Assembly: GCF_900639875.1 (NCBI RefSeq)
Contig: NZ_CAAAIA010000001.1
Coordinates: forward strand, 372,001 to 436,000
DNA: 64,000 nucleotides
Reading direction: 5' to 3'
Origin: Legionella impletisoli
Lineage (GTDB): Bacteria > Pseudomonadota > Gammaproteobacteria > Legionellales > Legionellaceae
Below are positions 9,654 to 17,727 of the stretch, piece by piece. A model generated the notes under the pieces. It was given only the letters and a program-made list of their open reading frames with translations. It ran no database searches and was not told the DNA's origin. Position 1 is the first letter of the stretch. Each line of letters begins with the position of its first letter. A program made the translations under genes and the position numbers.

Positions 9654-10014
9654 CATAGTAATCGTTGATGATGCATTGTTTATGCGAAAAATGCTCAACG
9701 ACATATTAAGTAAATTAGGACATACGATCGTGGGTGAAGGCGCCACAGCTAAAGAAGCGATTTCATTGTATGAACGTTCAAAGCCAGATCTAATGACTAT
9801 CGATGTGGTTATGCCAGAAGAAGATGGTATTAATACGCTAAAGGCTGTGAAAACCATCAAAAGTCAAAATCAAAATACGTTTATTATCATTGTTAGTGCA
9901 ATGGGGCAAGAAGAAATCAAAGTTGAATTGCTCCAAGCTGGGGCCGATGATTTTATTACCAAACCGTTTCAAGAAAACCAAATTATTGAAGTGGTTAATA
10001 ATTTACTTAAATGA
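9646..10014 (+). CDS. cheY: CheY-type single-domain response regulator
   Basis: 122 residues from ATG 9646, preceded by GGAG and overlapping the cheW stop; an upstream in-frame ATG at 9625 would add seven residues but has no ribosome site. The receiver features are complete: acidic pair D8/D9, phospho-acceptor D53 (DLMTIDVVMPEEDG), S84 and K106 (FITKPF). There is no output domain, so it acts by protein contact. No flagellar switch gene is in the window, so its partner is unknown. Confidence 0.92.
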   Translation: MSNIVIVDDALFMRKMLNDILSKLGHTIVGEGATAKEAISLYERSKPDLMTIDVVMPEEDGINTLKAVKTIKSQNQNTFIIIVSAMGQEEIKVELLQAGADDFITKPFQENQIIEVVNNLLK

Positions 10015-10520
10015 GTATAAAACAAGTACACATTAATATGGCTGATCTACAAGTTGCCAGATGCCCAGATGAATTAATATGCATTGGTTTAGGCTCATGC
10101 ATTGGGCTCGTGTTATATGATCCACGTCAAAAAATTGGTGGGATTGCTCATGTTATGTTACCAAATTCAAGAAACGTCGACACAATAACTCATCCAGGAA
10201 AATTCGCTAACACAGCCCTACCCGAATTACTTAAAAAAATGCGCGCTAAAGGTGCTAAGCTTGAAGAAATACAGGCTCTCGTATTTGGAGGGGCCAATAT
10301 GTTCCCTCAACGAGGCAATCCAGAGCGCTCGATTGGAAAATCAAATGCTGAAGCCGTGTTGTATGAATTAAAGTTAGCGAATATTCCAGTACTCGGATGC
10401 GATATTGGTGGTCATAGCGGTCGAAGTATTTATTTTGATACCTGTCGTGGCCAGGTGAAGCTGAAAAAATCAAAGGAATCGATAGAAAAACGATATGTTT
10501 TTAAGGGTAAGGTAAGGTGA
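10011..10520 (+). CDS. cheD: CheD chemoreceptor glutamine deamidase
   Basis: 169 residues. CheD converts receptor glutamines to glutamates and, in B. subtilis-type systems, binds CheC. The active-site stretch is LICIGLGSCIGLVLYD followed by KIGGIAHVMLP: the nucleophilic Cys and the His 17 residues later are present. The position normally held by the third triad residue (Thr, six before the Cys) is a Cys here. It overlaps cheY by ATGA and is overlapped by cheB. Confidence 0.92.
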   Translation: MSIKQVHINMADLQVARCPDELICIGLGSCIGLVLYDPRQKIGGIAHVMLPNSRNVDTITHPGKFANTALPELLKKMRAKGAKLEEIQALVFGGANMFPQRGNPERSIGKSNAEAVLYELKLANIPVLGCDIGGHSGRSIYFDTCRGQVKLKKSKESIEKRYVFKGKVR

Positions 10521-11134
10521 ATAATTCTCTTTCAGACAACAAAGCCCCACTTCAAAAACTTATCCTGATTGGCGCATCCACAGGAGGGCCTAAAGCGGTT
10601 ACCCAGATTTTGGAAAACCTACCAAACGATTTTCCAGCTACGGTTATTGTACTTCAGCATATGCCAGAATTTTTTATTGCAAATTTTGCAAAGCGTTTAA
10701 ATGCGACCTCCCCGCTAACTGTGGTTCTCGCAGAAGCAGAAGATATTTTACAACCTGGGCATGCGTATATCGCTCCTTATGGCTTTGACTTAATCTTAGA
10801 AAAAATAAGTAAATCTGATGAGCTTTATCGGATAATTTTGAATAAAAATAATGTCTACACTACTTCACCTTCCATCAATGCCACGTTTAACTCAGCCGCA
10901 GCACTACTCAAAAACCGTGTCTTGGGTGTGATTTTAACAGGTATGGGTAAAGACGGGGTTGAAGGCTGTCAAACCATTAAATCCTATGGAGGTAGAACGA
11001 TTGCCCAAGATGAAGCATCCTCGGCGGTATTTGGTATGCCCAAATCGGCCATCGCTGCTCAAGTCATCGATCGTATTTTACCGATTCATGAAATCCCTAT
11101 AGCTATTCTTAAAGAAGTGCAGGAGCCATCATGA
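10517..11134 (+). CDS. cheB: CheB methylesterase catalytic domain, no receiver domain
   Basis: 205 residues starting at GTG 10517, overlapping cheD by four bases. Only the methylesterase domain is present: nucleophile S21 in IGASTGGP, His in VLQHMP, and Asp in GMGKDG. The usual N-terminal receiver domain (about 120 residues) is absent, and cheD fills the space upstream, so this is the natural gene form and not a missed start. Such an enzyme cannot be switched on by CheA phosphorylation in the standard way; CheD, encoded next to it, does not supply a receiver either. Confidence 0.9.
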   Translation: MNNSLSDNKAPLQKLILIGASTGGPKAVTQILENLPNDFPATVIVLQHMPEFFIANFAKRLNATSPLTVVLAEAEDILQPGHAYIAPYGFDLILEKISKSDELYRIILNKNNVYTTSPSINATFNSAAALLKNRVLGVILTGMGKDGVEGCQTIKSYGGRTIAQDEASSAVFGMPKSAIAAQVIDRILPIHEIPIAILKEVQEPS

Positions 11135-12747
11135 ATACGGATCAATACCTAGAACTCTTTGTCAGCGAGGCTCATGAATTACTCACGACGTTAAATCAAG
11201 GCTTAATTCAACTTGAAAAGTCTTCCAATGATACTCATACATTAGATGAGGTGTTTCGCGCGAGCCATACCTTAAAAGGAAATGCTGCAGCAATGGGCTA
11301 TGAGCGGGTCGTCAATTTAGCTCATGCCATGGAAAACACCTTAAGTCTTATTCGTGAAGGTCAGTTAACTTATACCGCATCAGTAGCAACAGAATTACTG
11401 AATGGCGTAGACTTGCTCCAAGCCATGGTTGAAGAAATTCAATCCGGCCAAGCACCACAATTGGATGAAAAACCGCTAATTGCCACACTCCAAGAACTCA
11501 AAGAAGATGCACCTAAAGCCACTTCACAAGTTATAACCAACGAACAACCTGCCGGTGCTGAAGAGATTAAAAGCACCTCTAGCTTAAAATATGTTCGAAT
11601 TAACTTAGAACGACTGGAATCATTAATGAATTTAGTTGGAGAATTGCATTTAAGTAAGATTCGATTAATAAAACTTTCTCAATCTATCGAACATGAAGCC
11701 TTTGAAAAAAATGTAAATGAGTTGGAGCGCATTATCAATCAACTCCAAAATGAAACCATGCAAATGCGTCTACTACCATTACAGTATATTTTCAATTACT
11801 ATCCGCGCCTGATTCGTAATGATGCTCAAAAAGAAAATAAAATTGTTGAATTAATCTTTAGCGGCTCGGATATAGGACTAGATCGAATGATTTTAGATGA
11901 AATCAACGATCCCTTATTACACATCTTAAGAAACGCGCTCAGCCATGGTATTGAATCCCCTGAACAACGTAAAGAGAAAGGTAAATCTGAAACAGGGCAT
12001 ATCTACGTCAGTGCACATCGTGAGCAGAACCAAGTTGTCATTCAAGTAGAAGATGATGGAGCTGGGATAGATATTAACGTATTAAAAACCAAGTTGCTTA
12101 AACAAGGCTTGGTTACAAAAGAAAGCCTAACACAACTCACCGAGCAAGAGCTTTTATTGATGATCGCCCAGCCAGGTTTTTCTCTTACAGAAGAAATTAC
12201 TGAACGTTCTGGCCGCGGTATGGGTATGAGTGTCGTTAAACGTAAAATCGATGCAATAGGAGGAAGTCTTTTAATTCAAAACAAACCCGATAAAGGGTGC
12301 ATTTTTACTCTGCGTTTGCCGATTTCCATGGCCATTATTCATGCCTTGTTAATTCGTTTGGAAAGCGATACCCTGGTCATCCCTTTATATCATATTCTAG
12401 AAGCCGTAAAACTAGACCCCAAGTCCATTCGGAATGTGGGGGCTCAAGAGTTTTTACCTTATCGTAATGAAGTGATCCCCCTAATACGTTTGGGTGAAAT
12501 ATTAAAGTTTTCTTCACCACAAAATAGAACTGAGTCCATAAAATTCATGTCTATCGTCGTATGCCAAGTGAACCATCATAAACTGGGCTTATTGGTTGAT
12601 GAATTCCTAGGTGAGCAAGAAATTGTCATTAAACCTCTCGAAACATCCATCGAAAATCTTGATATTTTTTCAGGGGCAACCTTGTTAGCCGATGGTCGCG
12701 CGGCATTGATTTTGGATGCATCGACATTAGTTAATCATATAGGATGA
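11131..12747 (+). CDS. cheA: CheA chemotaxis histidine kinase
   Basis: 538 residues. Domains: Hpt (P1) with phospho-acceptor H46 in FRASHTLKGNAAAMGY; a short linker of about 60 residues in place of the CheY-binding P2 domain; dimerisation P3 (about 150-215); kinase P4 with the N box HILRNALSHGIE, EDDGAGID and GRGMGMSVVK; and CheW-like P5 at the end (about 400-538). All catalytic boxes look intact. The lack of P2 makes it shorter than enteric CheA (about 650). It overlaps cheB (ATGA) and its stop abuts cheC. Confidence 0.93.
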   Translation: MNTDQYLELFVSEAHELLTTLNQGLIQLEKSSNDTHTLDEVFRASHTLKGNAAAMGYERVVNLAHAMENTLSLIREGQLTYTASVATELLNGVDLLQAMVEEIQSGQAPQLDEKPLIATLQELKEDAPKATSQVITNEQPAGAEEIKSTSSLKYVRINLERLESLMNLVGELHLSKIRLIKLSQSIEHEAFEKNVNELERIINQLQNETMQMRLLPLQYIFNYYPRLIRNDAQKENKIVELIFSGSDIGLDRMILDEINDPLLHILRNALSHGIESPEQRKEKGKSETGHIYVSAHREQNQVVIQVEDDGAGIDINVLKTKLLKQGLVTKESLTQLTEQELLLMIAQPGFSLTEEITERSGRGMGMSVVKRKIDAIGGSLLIQNKPDKGCIFTLRLPISMAIIHALLIRLESDTLVIPLYHILEAVKLDPKSIRNVGAQEFLPYRNEVIPLIRLGEILKFSSPQNRTESIKFMSIVVCQVNHHKLGLLVDEFLGEQEIVIKPLETSIENLDIFSGATLLADGRAALILDASTLVNHIG

Positions 12748-12767
12748 TGCTTAAAAAGGATAATACA

Positions 12768-13379
12768 ATGAATATAGCCAATCAACTCATATTGGATACC
12801 TTAAAAGAAGTCGGCACCAGCGGTATGGGGCATGCGGCAAAAGGGTTATCTCTACTATTAAATCATCGGGTTGAAATTACCCCACCCAAAGTGAAACAAC
12901 TTTTACTTGAAGAAGTAACCGATTATTTAGGCAGTGCAGAACAAGTAACCTGTGGTGTTTTCTCTAGACTAGAAGGAGATTTATCCGGAACTGTATTAAT
13001 CATTTATCCAGGCGATACCCCCTTAATGCTACTGGAAACTTGGCTAGGAAAACAGCCTAAGTCATTAAATGCCTTAGAAGAACTTGAAACATCCGCTCTA
13101 ACCGAAATGAGTAATATTTGTTTAGGGGGGTATTTAACTGCCTTAAACCAACTAACGGGCTATACTATCATGTGCACTCCTCCTGCTTTGGCGATTGATA
13201 TGCTTGGTGCGTTAATTCAAGAGATGCTCATTAGCCTTGCCGAGCAAACGGATGAAGTCAGTCTAATTGATACCGAGTTTTCAATAAAAAATAAAAAAAT
13301 TAAAGGATTTTTTTTATTGTCGTTTGACCCAAGCAGTCAAGAAAAATTACTTAACCGCCTAGGACTATCAAAGGACTGA
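12768..13379 (+). CDS. cheC: CheC-type CheY-P phosphatase
   Basis: 203 residues from ATG 12768, preceded by AAGGA with a seven-base gap; the frame also has ATGs at 12744/12747 that overlap cheA, but they lack a ribosome site. CheC dephosphorylates CheY-P at two pseudo-symmetric sites with the pattern D/S-xxx-E-xx-N-x22-P. The second site is complete (SALTEMSNICLGG followed by the Pro). In the first (DTLKEVGTSGMGH ... P) the key Asn is Thr, so one site is probably inactive. With CheD in the same operon, this resembles the B. subtilis/Thermotoga adaptation circuit; CheZ is not present. Confidence 0.85.
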   Translation: MNIANQLILDTLKEVGTSGMGHAAKGLSLLLNHRVEITPPKVKQLLLEEVTDYLGSAEQVTCGVFSRLEGDLSGTVLIIYPGDTPLMLLETWLGKQPKSLNALEELETSALTEMSNICLGGYLTALNQLTGYTIMCTPPALAIDMLGALIQEMLISLAEQTDEVSLIDTEFSIKNKKIKGFFLLSFDPSSQEKLLNRLGLSKD

Positions 13380-13381
13380 AG

Positions 13382-14284
13382 ATGAATATTTTAATCGCCG
13401 ACGATTCCAAATTAACTCGAAAAAAATTATCCGATGCGCTGAATGAGCTGGGACATCAGGTCTTAGAGGCGACTAGTGGTGAAGATGCAATCGCGCTTTT
13501 CCAATCTGAACATCCTGATTTGATTATATTAGACGTAGTGATGGAAGGAATGAGCGGGTTTGAGTGCGCAAGAAAATTACGCGCGCTGAATCAAAGCGAA
13601 TGGATCCCCATTATTTTTTTAAGTAGCTCCATTGATGATGAATATATTTCTAAAGGCATTGATGCAGGGGGAGATGATTATTTAACCAAACCGATTAGCA
13701 AGGTTACTTTAGCCGCCAAAATCAAAGCAATGCAACGTATCGCTGATATGCGATCACAACTGATCGATATAACAGAAAAATTAAAAGTTTTATCTCGAAC
13801 GGATCCCTTAACTGGGCTTAATAATCGTTTGGAGTTTGATAAAGTGTTGGAAAAAACCATTGCTCGAGCCGAACGCCATCAACTAAATTTCGCCTTGTTA
13901 TTTATTGATATTGATGGTTTTAAAGGAGTCAACGACACACTAGGCCATCATGCAGGAGATGAACTTATCAAGCAAATAGCCAATCGACTTGCTTCAAGCA
14001 TCCGTATAGATGATTTTATTGCCCGATTAGGCGGTGATGAGTTTGCTATTATCATGCAACCTATTAAGACACCTGTTGCGCCTGAAAAATTAGCTGAAAA
14101 AATCGTCACCCAAAATGTTCTCAATTTTCAAGAGGATCGCACCATTTCTCTAAGTGTTGGGATAGCGACTTATCCAGAAGCAGGAACAAGTCGGGAAAAA
14201 TTATTGATTCACGCGGATGAGGCCATGTATCAAGCAAAACAACAAGGAGGAAAAGACTACCGCCGATATACCGAAACGGTCTAA
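13382..14284 (+). CDS. response-regulator diguanylate cyclase (REC-GGDEF)
   Basis: 300 residues. An N-terminal receiver domain (D51 in IILDVVMEGMSG, acidic pair ADDS, KPI lysine) is joined by a helix to a GGDEF domain (RTDPLTGLNNRLEF ... ARLGGDEFAII). The active site GGDEF is intact, and an RIDD inhibitory site (RxxD) sits exactly five residues before it, so c-di-GMP product inhibition is expected. It starts three bases after the cheC stop, so it belongs to the che operon. Being a CheA-linked receiver, it is comparable to WspR/PleD-type cyclases. Confidence 0.9.
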   Translation: MNILIADDSKLTRKKLSDALNELGHQVLEATSGEDAIALFQSEHPDLIILDVVMEGMSGFECARKLRALNQSEWIPIIFLSSSIDDEYISKGIDAGGDDYLTKPISKVTLAAKIKAMQRIADMRSQLIDITEKLKVLSRTDPLTGLNNRLEFDKVLEKTIARAERHQLNFALLFIDIDGFKGVNDTLGHHAGDELIKQIANRLASSIRIDDFIARLGGDEFAIIMQPIKTPVAPEKLAEKIVTQNVLNFQEDRTISLSVGIATYPEAGTSREKLLIHADEAMYQAKQQGGKDYRRYTETV

Positions 14285-14400
14285 TCTAAATACCTCTATT
14301 CACCCAATCGAAAGATTCAAACTTCTTAGCCATCAACAACCTGATTATATCTTAGTCATTGTGTGCTATATTTACTTAAACTAATGTATAAATTGCATTT

Positions 14401-16410
14401 ATGGCTACCATCCGAATTAGCAAAAAGAAGCGGTTGTTAGATGCTTTACATGCTTTGAAATTACTGGCTAAATCGAAAGAAGGAATTGATGTTGCCGTAC
14501 TTCGAGCGGGTAAACTGAAAAAACCGGGTTTAGAGTATGATGAACGCTCACATCTTGGCGGGAAGGTAGCGCTTTCTACCGCTAACATTTGGGATGTTTT
14601 TGATTCAAATGGTCAATTTCAGGAAAAAAACGCAACCATTGCAGGAATTAAGCTCAATCGCTCCGATTTACAAAACCCTAATAAATTTCTTCCTAAAGAA
14701 CAAGTGGATGCGCTTTCTGATGAAGAGCGATTAGTACTCGATGCCTTATTTTATGATATATCCAGTTCGTTAACCGATGTAACTCTTCTAATGGCTTCTA
14801 ATTCATCCGATGAGATACAAGCAATAAGTAACGCAGAAGAAATCATGAGAGAGGCGTTTCAAGATATCGATTTTAGGCAATTGCATGAACATAAAGAGGT
14901 GTTTATTCAACGTATAGAACACAAAATTACAGAGATTGAAACAAAGCCAGAAACTCCATTAACTGTCGAAGTGGATGACGATTTAGTAACTCCTTTGGCT
15001 TCTGATGAAACGGATTACAAAGCAGCTATTCAAAGAACAAACCAAGCTGAGCAAAAAAAGAAACACACTATAGACAAAATTCGCGAAGAAAAACTAGAAA
15101 GCTTCGAGCGGCTAATGGATGTTTTAGAGAAAGCTAATAATCCAGAAACCTCACTGGATGAATTAATTGCAACAGCAAACGATGCCAAACAAATGTTTGA
15201 GCATGAAGATGCTGAAGCATTTCGACCTGAAGTCAAACAATTAAAATCACTTTATAGCTCGATTGTTAAGCAGGCTTTTCAACAAGCTGCAATGAAAAAG
15301 AATATTGATTCAATCAATGAAATAACTCAGCAAATTCACTTCACGCCTAGGCTTCAATCGCCTGATCGCGACGTTGTTTTTGACATAATAGATGAGCTTA
15401 ATCGTGTCGAAGAATCAACCCAAAGCCCCGAAACCATCATTCAACAGCTCACCGTCGCAACTAAATTAATTAGTGTCCTAAAGGATCCAGGCTTACAACA
15501 ATCTCTCATCGGGGCAAGAAACCAATTACTGTTCAAGGCGTTTCGAGAAAAGATTGACCTTCAGCCAGTTGTGCCAGCTCTTACTGAGGAACTTACGCAA
15601 CTAGCGCGCTCTAAAGAATTTTTAGAAGGTAGCATACCGCAGCAAGATTTGATTTCAAATGCTAATATAGCACTGGAACTCTACAATTCGAAATCGAAAG
15701 ACCTCTCTTCCTCCCAAACAACACAAAACGAAACATTAAAGTCACTTTATAGTCATTTTGTTACTGAAGCGCTTTATCAATCCATGGAACAAACAGGTCC
15801 CCTATCGGTATCCAGCGTTACCAAAGCAGTCAATTTAAATCTTGAACCTGAGTCTCCTGGCCGTACATTTTTAGTAAATTTAATACACCATTTTAATAAC
15901 TTGGCCGATTCCATTGGTTCAACGGATAATATACAAGTAAATCTAGAGGAAGCCACCGAGGTTAACTCTCTGGTCAACAAAGCACTTTCATTAAGTGAGG
16001 CTTTACTGCCTGAGGTTACAGATGAGGTGTTATATCAGGAGTTGAGTGAAGCAAACAAAAGACTGTTTTTATTATCGGTAAAACAAGATATTGAGGTTAC
16101 AACACTGAGCAAAAAGGGGTGGGATACGCTAAGCCGCTATCGCATTACCATTGAACATAAAACCTATCCAGTCCCTAAAAGGATTTATGAGCAATACCAA
16201 GCAATAAAAGAGTACGAACAAGGCAGCGCTTCCACGAATAACGCAGTAAACCGAGTCATTGACAGCGGTGAGCGAAAATCCTCTAGTCGTTTTTTTGGAC
16301 CTAGCACAACGACAACCACCTACTTTAATCACTTCAAAGAGCAAGCAACTAAACTGCGTCAATCAGAACAACCTTCCGAACCAGAAACCAGTCTTAAGAA
16401 AAAACTTTAA
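14401..16410 (+). CDS. large helical hypothetical protein, candidate secreted effector
   Basis: 669 residues, no family recognised. Almost entirely charged alpha-helix with predicted coiled coils (for example around 195-250) and internal similarity: two stretches share the pattern 'LxSLYSxxVxxAxxQ' (KSLYSSIVKQAFQQ near 281 and KSLYSHFVTEALYQ near 448) followed by 'PxSP.R..' segments, which suggests an internal repeat of about 165 residues. The C-terminal 30 residues are polar with several Glu, as in many Dot/Icm substrates. No signal peptide or membrane segment. No Shine-Dalgarno is seen before ATG 14401. It follows the che operon by 116 bp and is probably a separate unit. Effector status is inference. 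Confidence 0.65.
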   Translation: MATIRISKKKRLLDALHALKLLAKSKEGIDVAVLRAGKLKKPGLEYDERSHLGGKVALSTANIWDVFDSNGQFQEKNATIAGIKLNRSDLQNPNKFLPKEQVDALSDEERLVLDALFYDISSSLTDVTLLMASNSSDEIQAISNAEEIMREAFQDIDFRQLHEHKEVFIQRIEHKITEIETKPETPLTVEVDDDLVTPLASDETDYKAAIQRTNQAEQKKKHTIDKIREEKLESFERLMDVLEKANNPETSLDELIATANDAKQMFEHEDAEAFRPEVKQLKSLYSSIVKQAFQQAAMKKNIDSINEITQQIHFTPRLQSPDRDVVFDIIDELNRVEESTQSPETIIQQLTVATKLISVLKDPGLQQSLIGARNQLLFKAFREKIDLQPVVPALTEELTQLARSKEFLEGSIPQQDLISNANIALELYNSKSKDLSSSQTTQNETLKSLYSHFVTEALYQSMEQTGPLSVSSVTKAVNLNLEPESPGRTFLVNLIHHFNNLADSIGSTDNIQVNLEEATEVNSLVNKALSLSEALLPEVTDEVLYQELSEANKRLFLLSVKQDIEVTTLSKKGWDTLSRYRITIEHKTYPVPKRIYEQYQAIKEYEQGSASTNNAVNRVIDSGERKSSSRFFGPSTTTTTYFNHFKEQATKLRQSEQPSEPETSLKKKL

Positions 16411-16542
16411 CTAGGTAGTAAGTAGAGATGACGAAGGGCTGCCACGTTCAAGCCATAATCACCTACCTGCTGTGCTTTAAGCACAACATCCATGCTAGGA
16501 GCCTCAAACCGATACTGCGCATAAAGCCCTGATGAGTAACAC

Positions 16543-16887
16543 TTACTTACTAGAGCGACGTCTAATATAAGCAATAAAGAGTATTAATACCAATAAAGGC
16601 AAGAGAAAAGGAAATACAACCGGTGCAATAACGATTGCCACAATAAACCCAACAATTCCGACCAAACTTAAAACAATAACTCCAATGCCTGTAAAAATAA
16701 AAAATAAAAGGATTAAAATAACGGTTAAAACGGATGCGGATACCAAAATACCCCATACTAAGGCCGTCATGCCAATAGCAATGCCGAGAATAGGAAGAAA
16801 GAAATGCCAAAGTAAAATGGCAGCTAAAATCAAAAATAGCACAAGAAATACGGTGCGGTTTGAAACAGGCTTGTTAGAATTTGTCAT
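16543..16887 (-). CDS. small hydrophobic membrane protein
   Basis: 114 residues, with three to four closely spaced membrane helices (about 12-28, 30-55, 57-82, 84-108) and a basic end (RRRSSK). No catalytic or transport motif is recognised. The start at 16887 has AGGAG five bases upstream. It lies 41 bp after the next membrane-protein gene on the same strand, so the two may be co-transcribed. Overlapping reading frames in the same bases are shadows produced by its AT-rich codons. Confidence 0.6.
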   Translation of the reverse strand: MTNSNKPVSNRTVFLVLFLILAAILLWHFFLPILGIAIGMTALVWGILVSASVLTVILILLFFIFTGIGVIVLSLVGIVGFIVAIVIAPVVFPFLLPLLVLILFIAYIRRRSSK

Positions 16888-16928
16888 GAATTCTCCTGTA
16901 AAATTCCTGTAATTAATGATTTAATTTT

Positions 16929-17618
16929 TTAAAGCCCCGTTACATTTTGCCTACTTGGTCGCCCTGGGATAATATGACCTGGGGCGATTAGCATGACCAA
17001 TCCAAGTATGGGATACCATAGCAACATAAGAATAAACGTATTAGGATTAAAATATCCAATCATAGCAATAACACCGACTATCATAGTAATCCAACCAATC
17101 CATTTAACGATCACACCGGTCTTTAAAGCGATTACAGCAATACTTATTGCTGCCAATCCAAAGATAAAGGTGGAATATGAAATGGCCCAGTTGCCTGCGG
17201 AATAGAGTACAAGTGCAAGTCCTATATCAGGTGGAAGTACTTTAAATGCTTCAAAGGATTTATACGTTAAAGTAAAACTTTCCCAAAGTATCGTTGTAAG
17301 CATCCCAAAGACTGCGCAAAGAATAATTCCTGCATCAGCCAACCACCCCCAGATGCTCGCTTGCTCTTTTACACCAGGTTGATTCCAAGCAGTCCGTAAT
17401 ACGCCATAAAATATGAGGACTGAAACACCAAACATTACCGAAGTATGCAGATCAACTGCATAGGCAGCTCGATTAGAATGAACAAAATGATTGGTAAGCT
17501 CGGCCACACTCATGTTAGATGATGGTAACTTTAGATCAAAGACAAAGGAAACGACCAGCCCTTGCACAAGGGGTAATATGCCAAATAAGCCTCCCAGCCT
17601 AATCATGTTATGGTGCAT
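16929..17618 (-). CDS. multi-pass membrane protein of unknown function
   Basis: 229 residues with about six membrane helices (roughly 8-28, 56-76, 91-113, 130-155, 160-178, 185-210). It looks like the DUF4386-type or small permease-like proteins, but I see no diagnostic motif. The start at 17618 is backed by AGGGA seven bases upstream. The gene sits between the carrier gene and the small membrane protein, all on the minus strand. Function unknown. Confidence 0.6.
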   Translation of the reverse strand: MHHNMIRLGGLFGILPLVQGLVVSFVFDLKLPSSNMSVAELTNHFVHSNRAAYAVDLHTSVMFGVSVLIFYGVLRTAWNQPGVKEQASIWGWLADAGIILCAVFGMLTTILWESFTLTYKSFEAFKVLPPDIGLALVLYSAGNWAISYSTFIFGLAAISIAVIALKTGVIVKWIGWITMIVGVIAMIGYFNPNTFILMLLWYPILGLVMLIAPGHIIPGRPSRQNVTGL

Positions 17619-17690
17619 GAAGATATCCCTTTCATTAATTTACCAAAGAAATATAGTATAATCCTATTGTTTTAAAATTAACAATCAGTA

Positions 17691-17710
17691 AGGCCAGGTT
17701 ACCCTGGCCG
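17691..17710 (-). terminator. hairpin downstream of the carrier gene
   Basis: GGCCAGG-TTAC-CCTGGCC is a perfect seven-base stem with a four-base loop, 18 bp past the carrier gene stop. On the minus strand it is followed by a T-rich but not uninterrupted tract (TTACTGATTGTTAATTTT), so it is a plausible but weak intrinsic terminator. Confidence 0.5.
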
Positions 17711-17727
17711 TATTAAGTACTTAAAAA

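Noticed and set aside
16562..16810. 82-codon minus-strand frame inside the small membrane protein gene
   Set aside because: Out-of-frame reading of a hydrophobic gene; the other frame has a good ribosome site and a sensible membrane topology.
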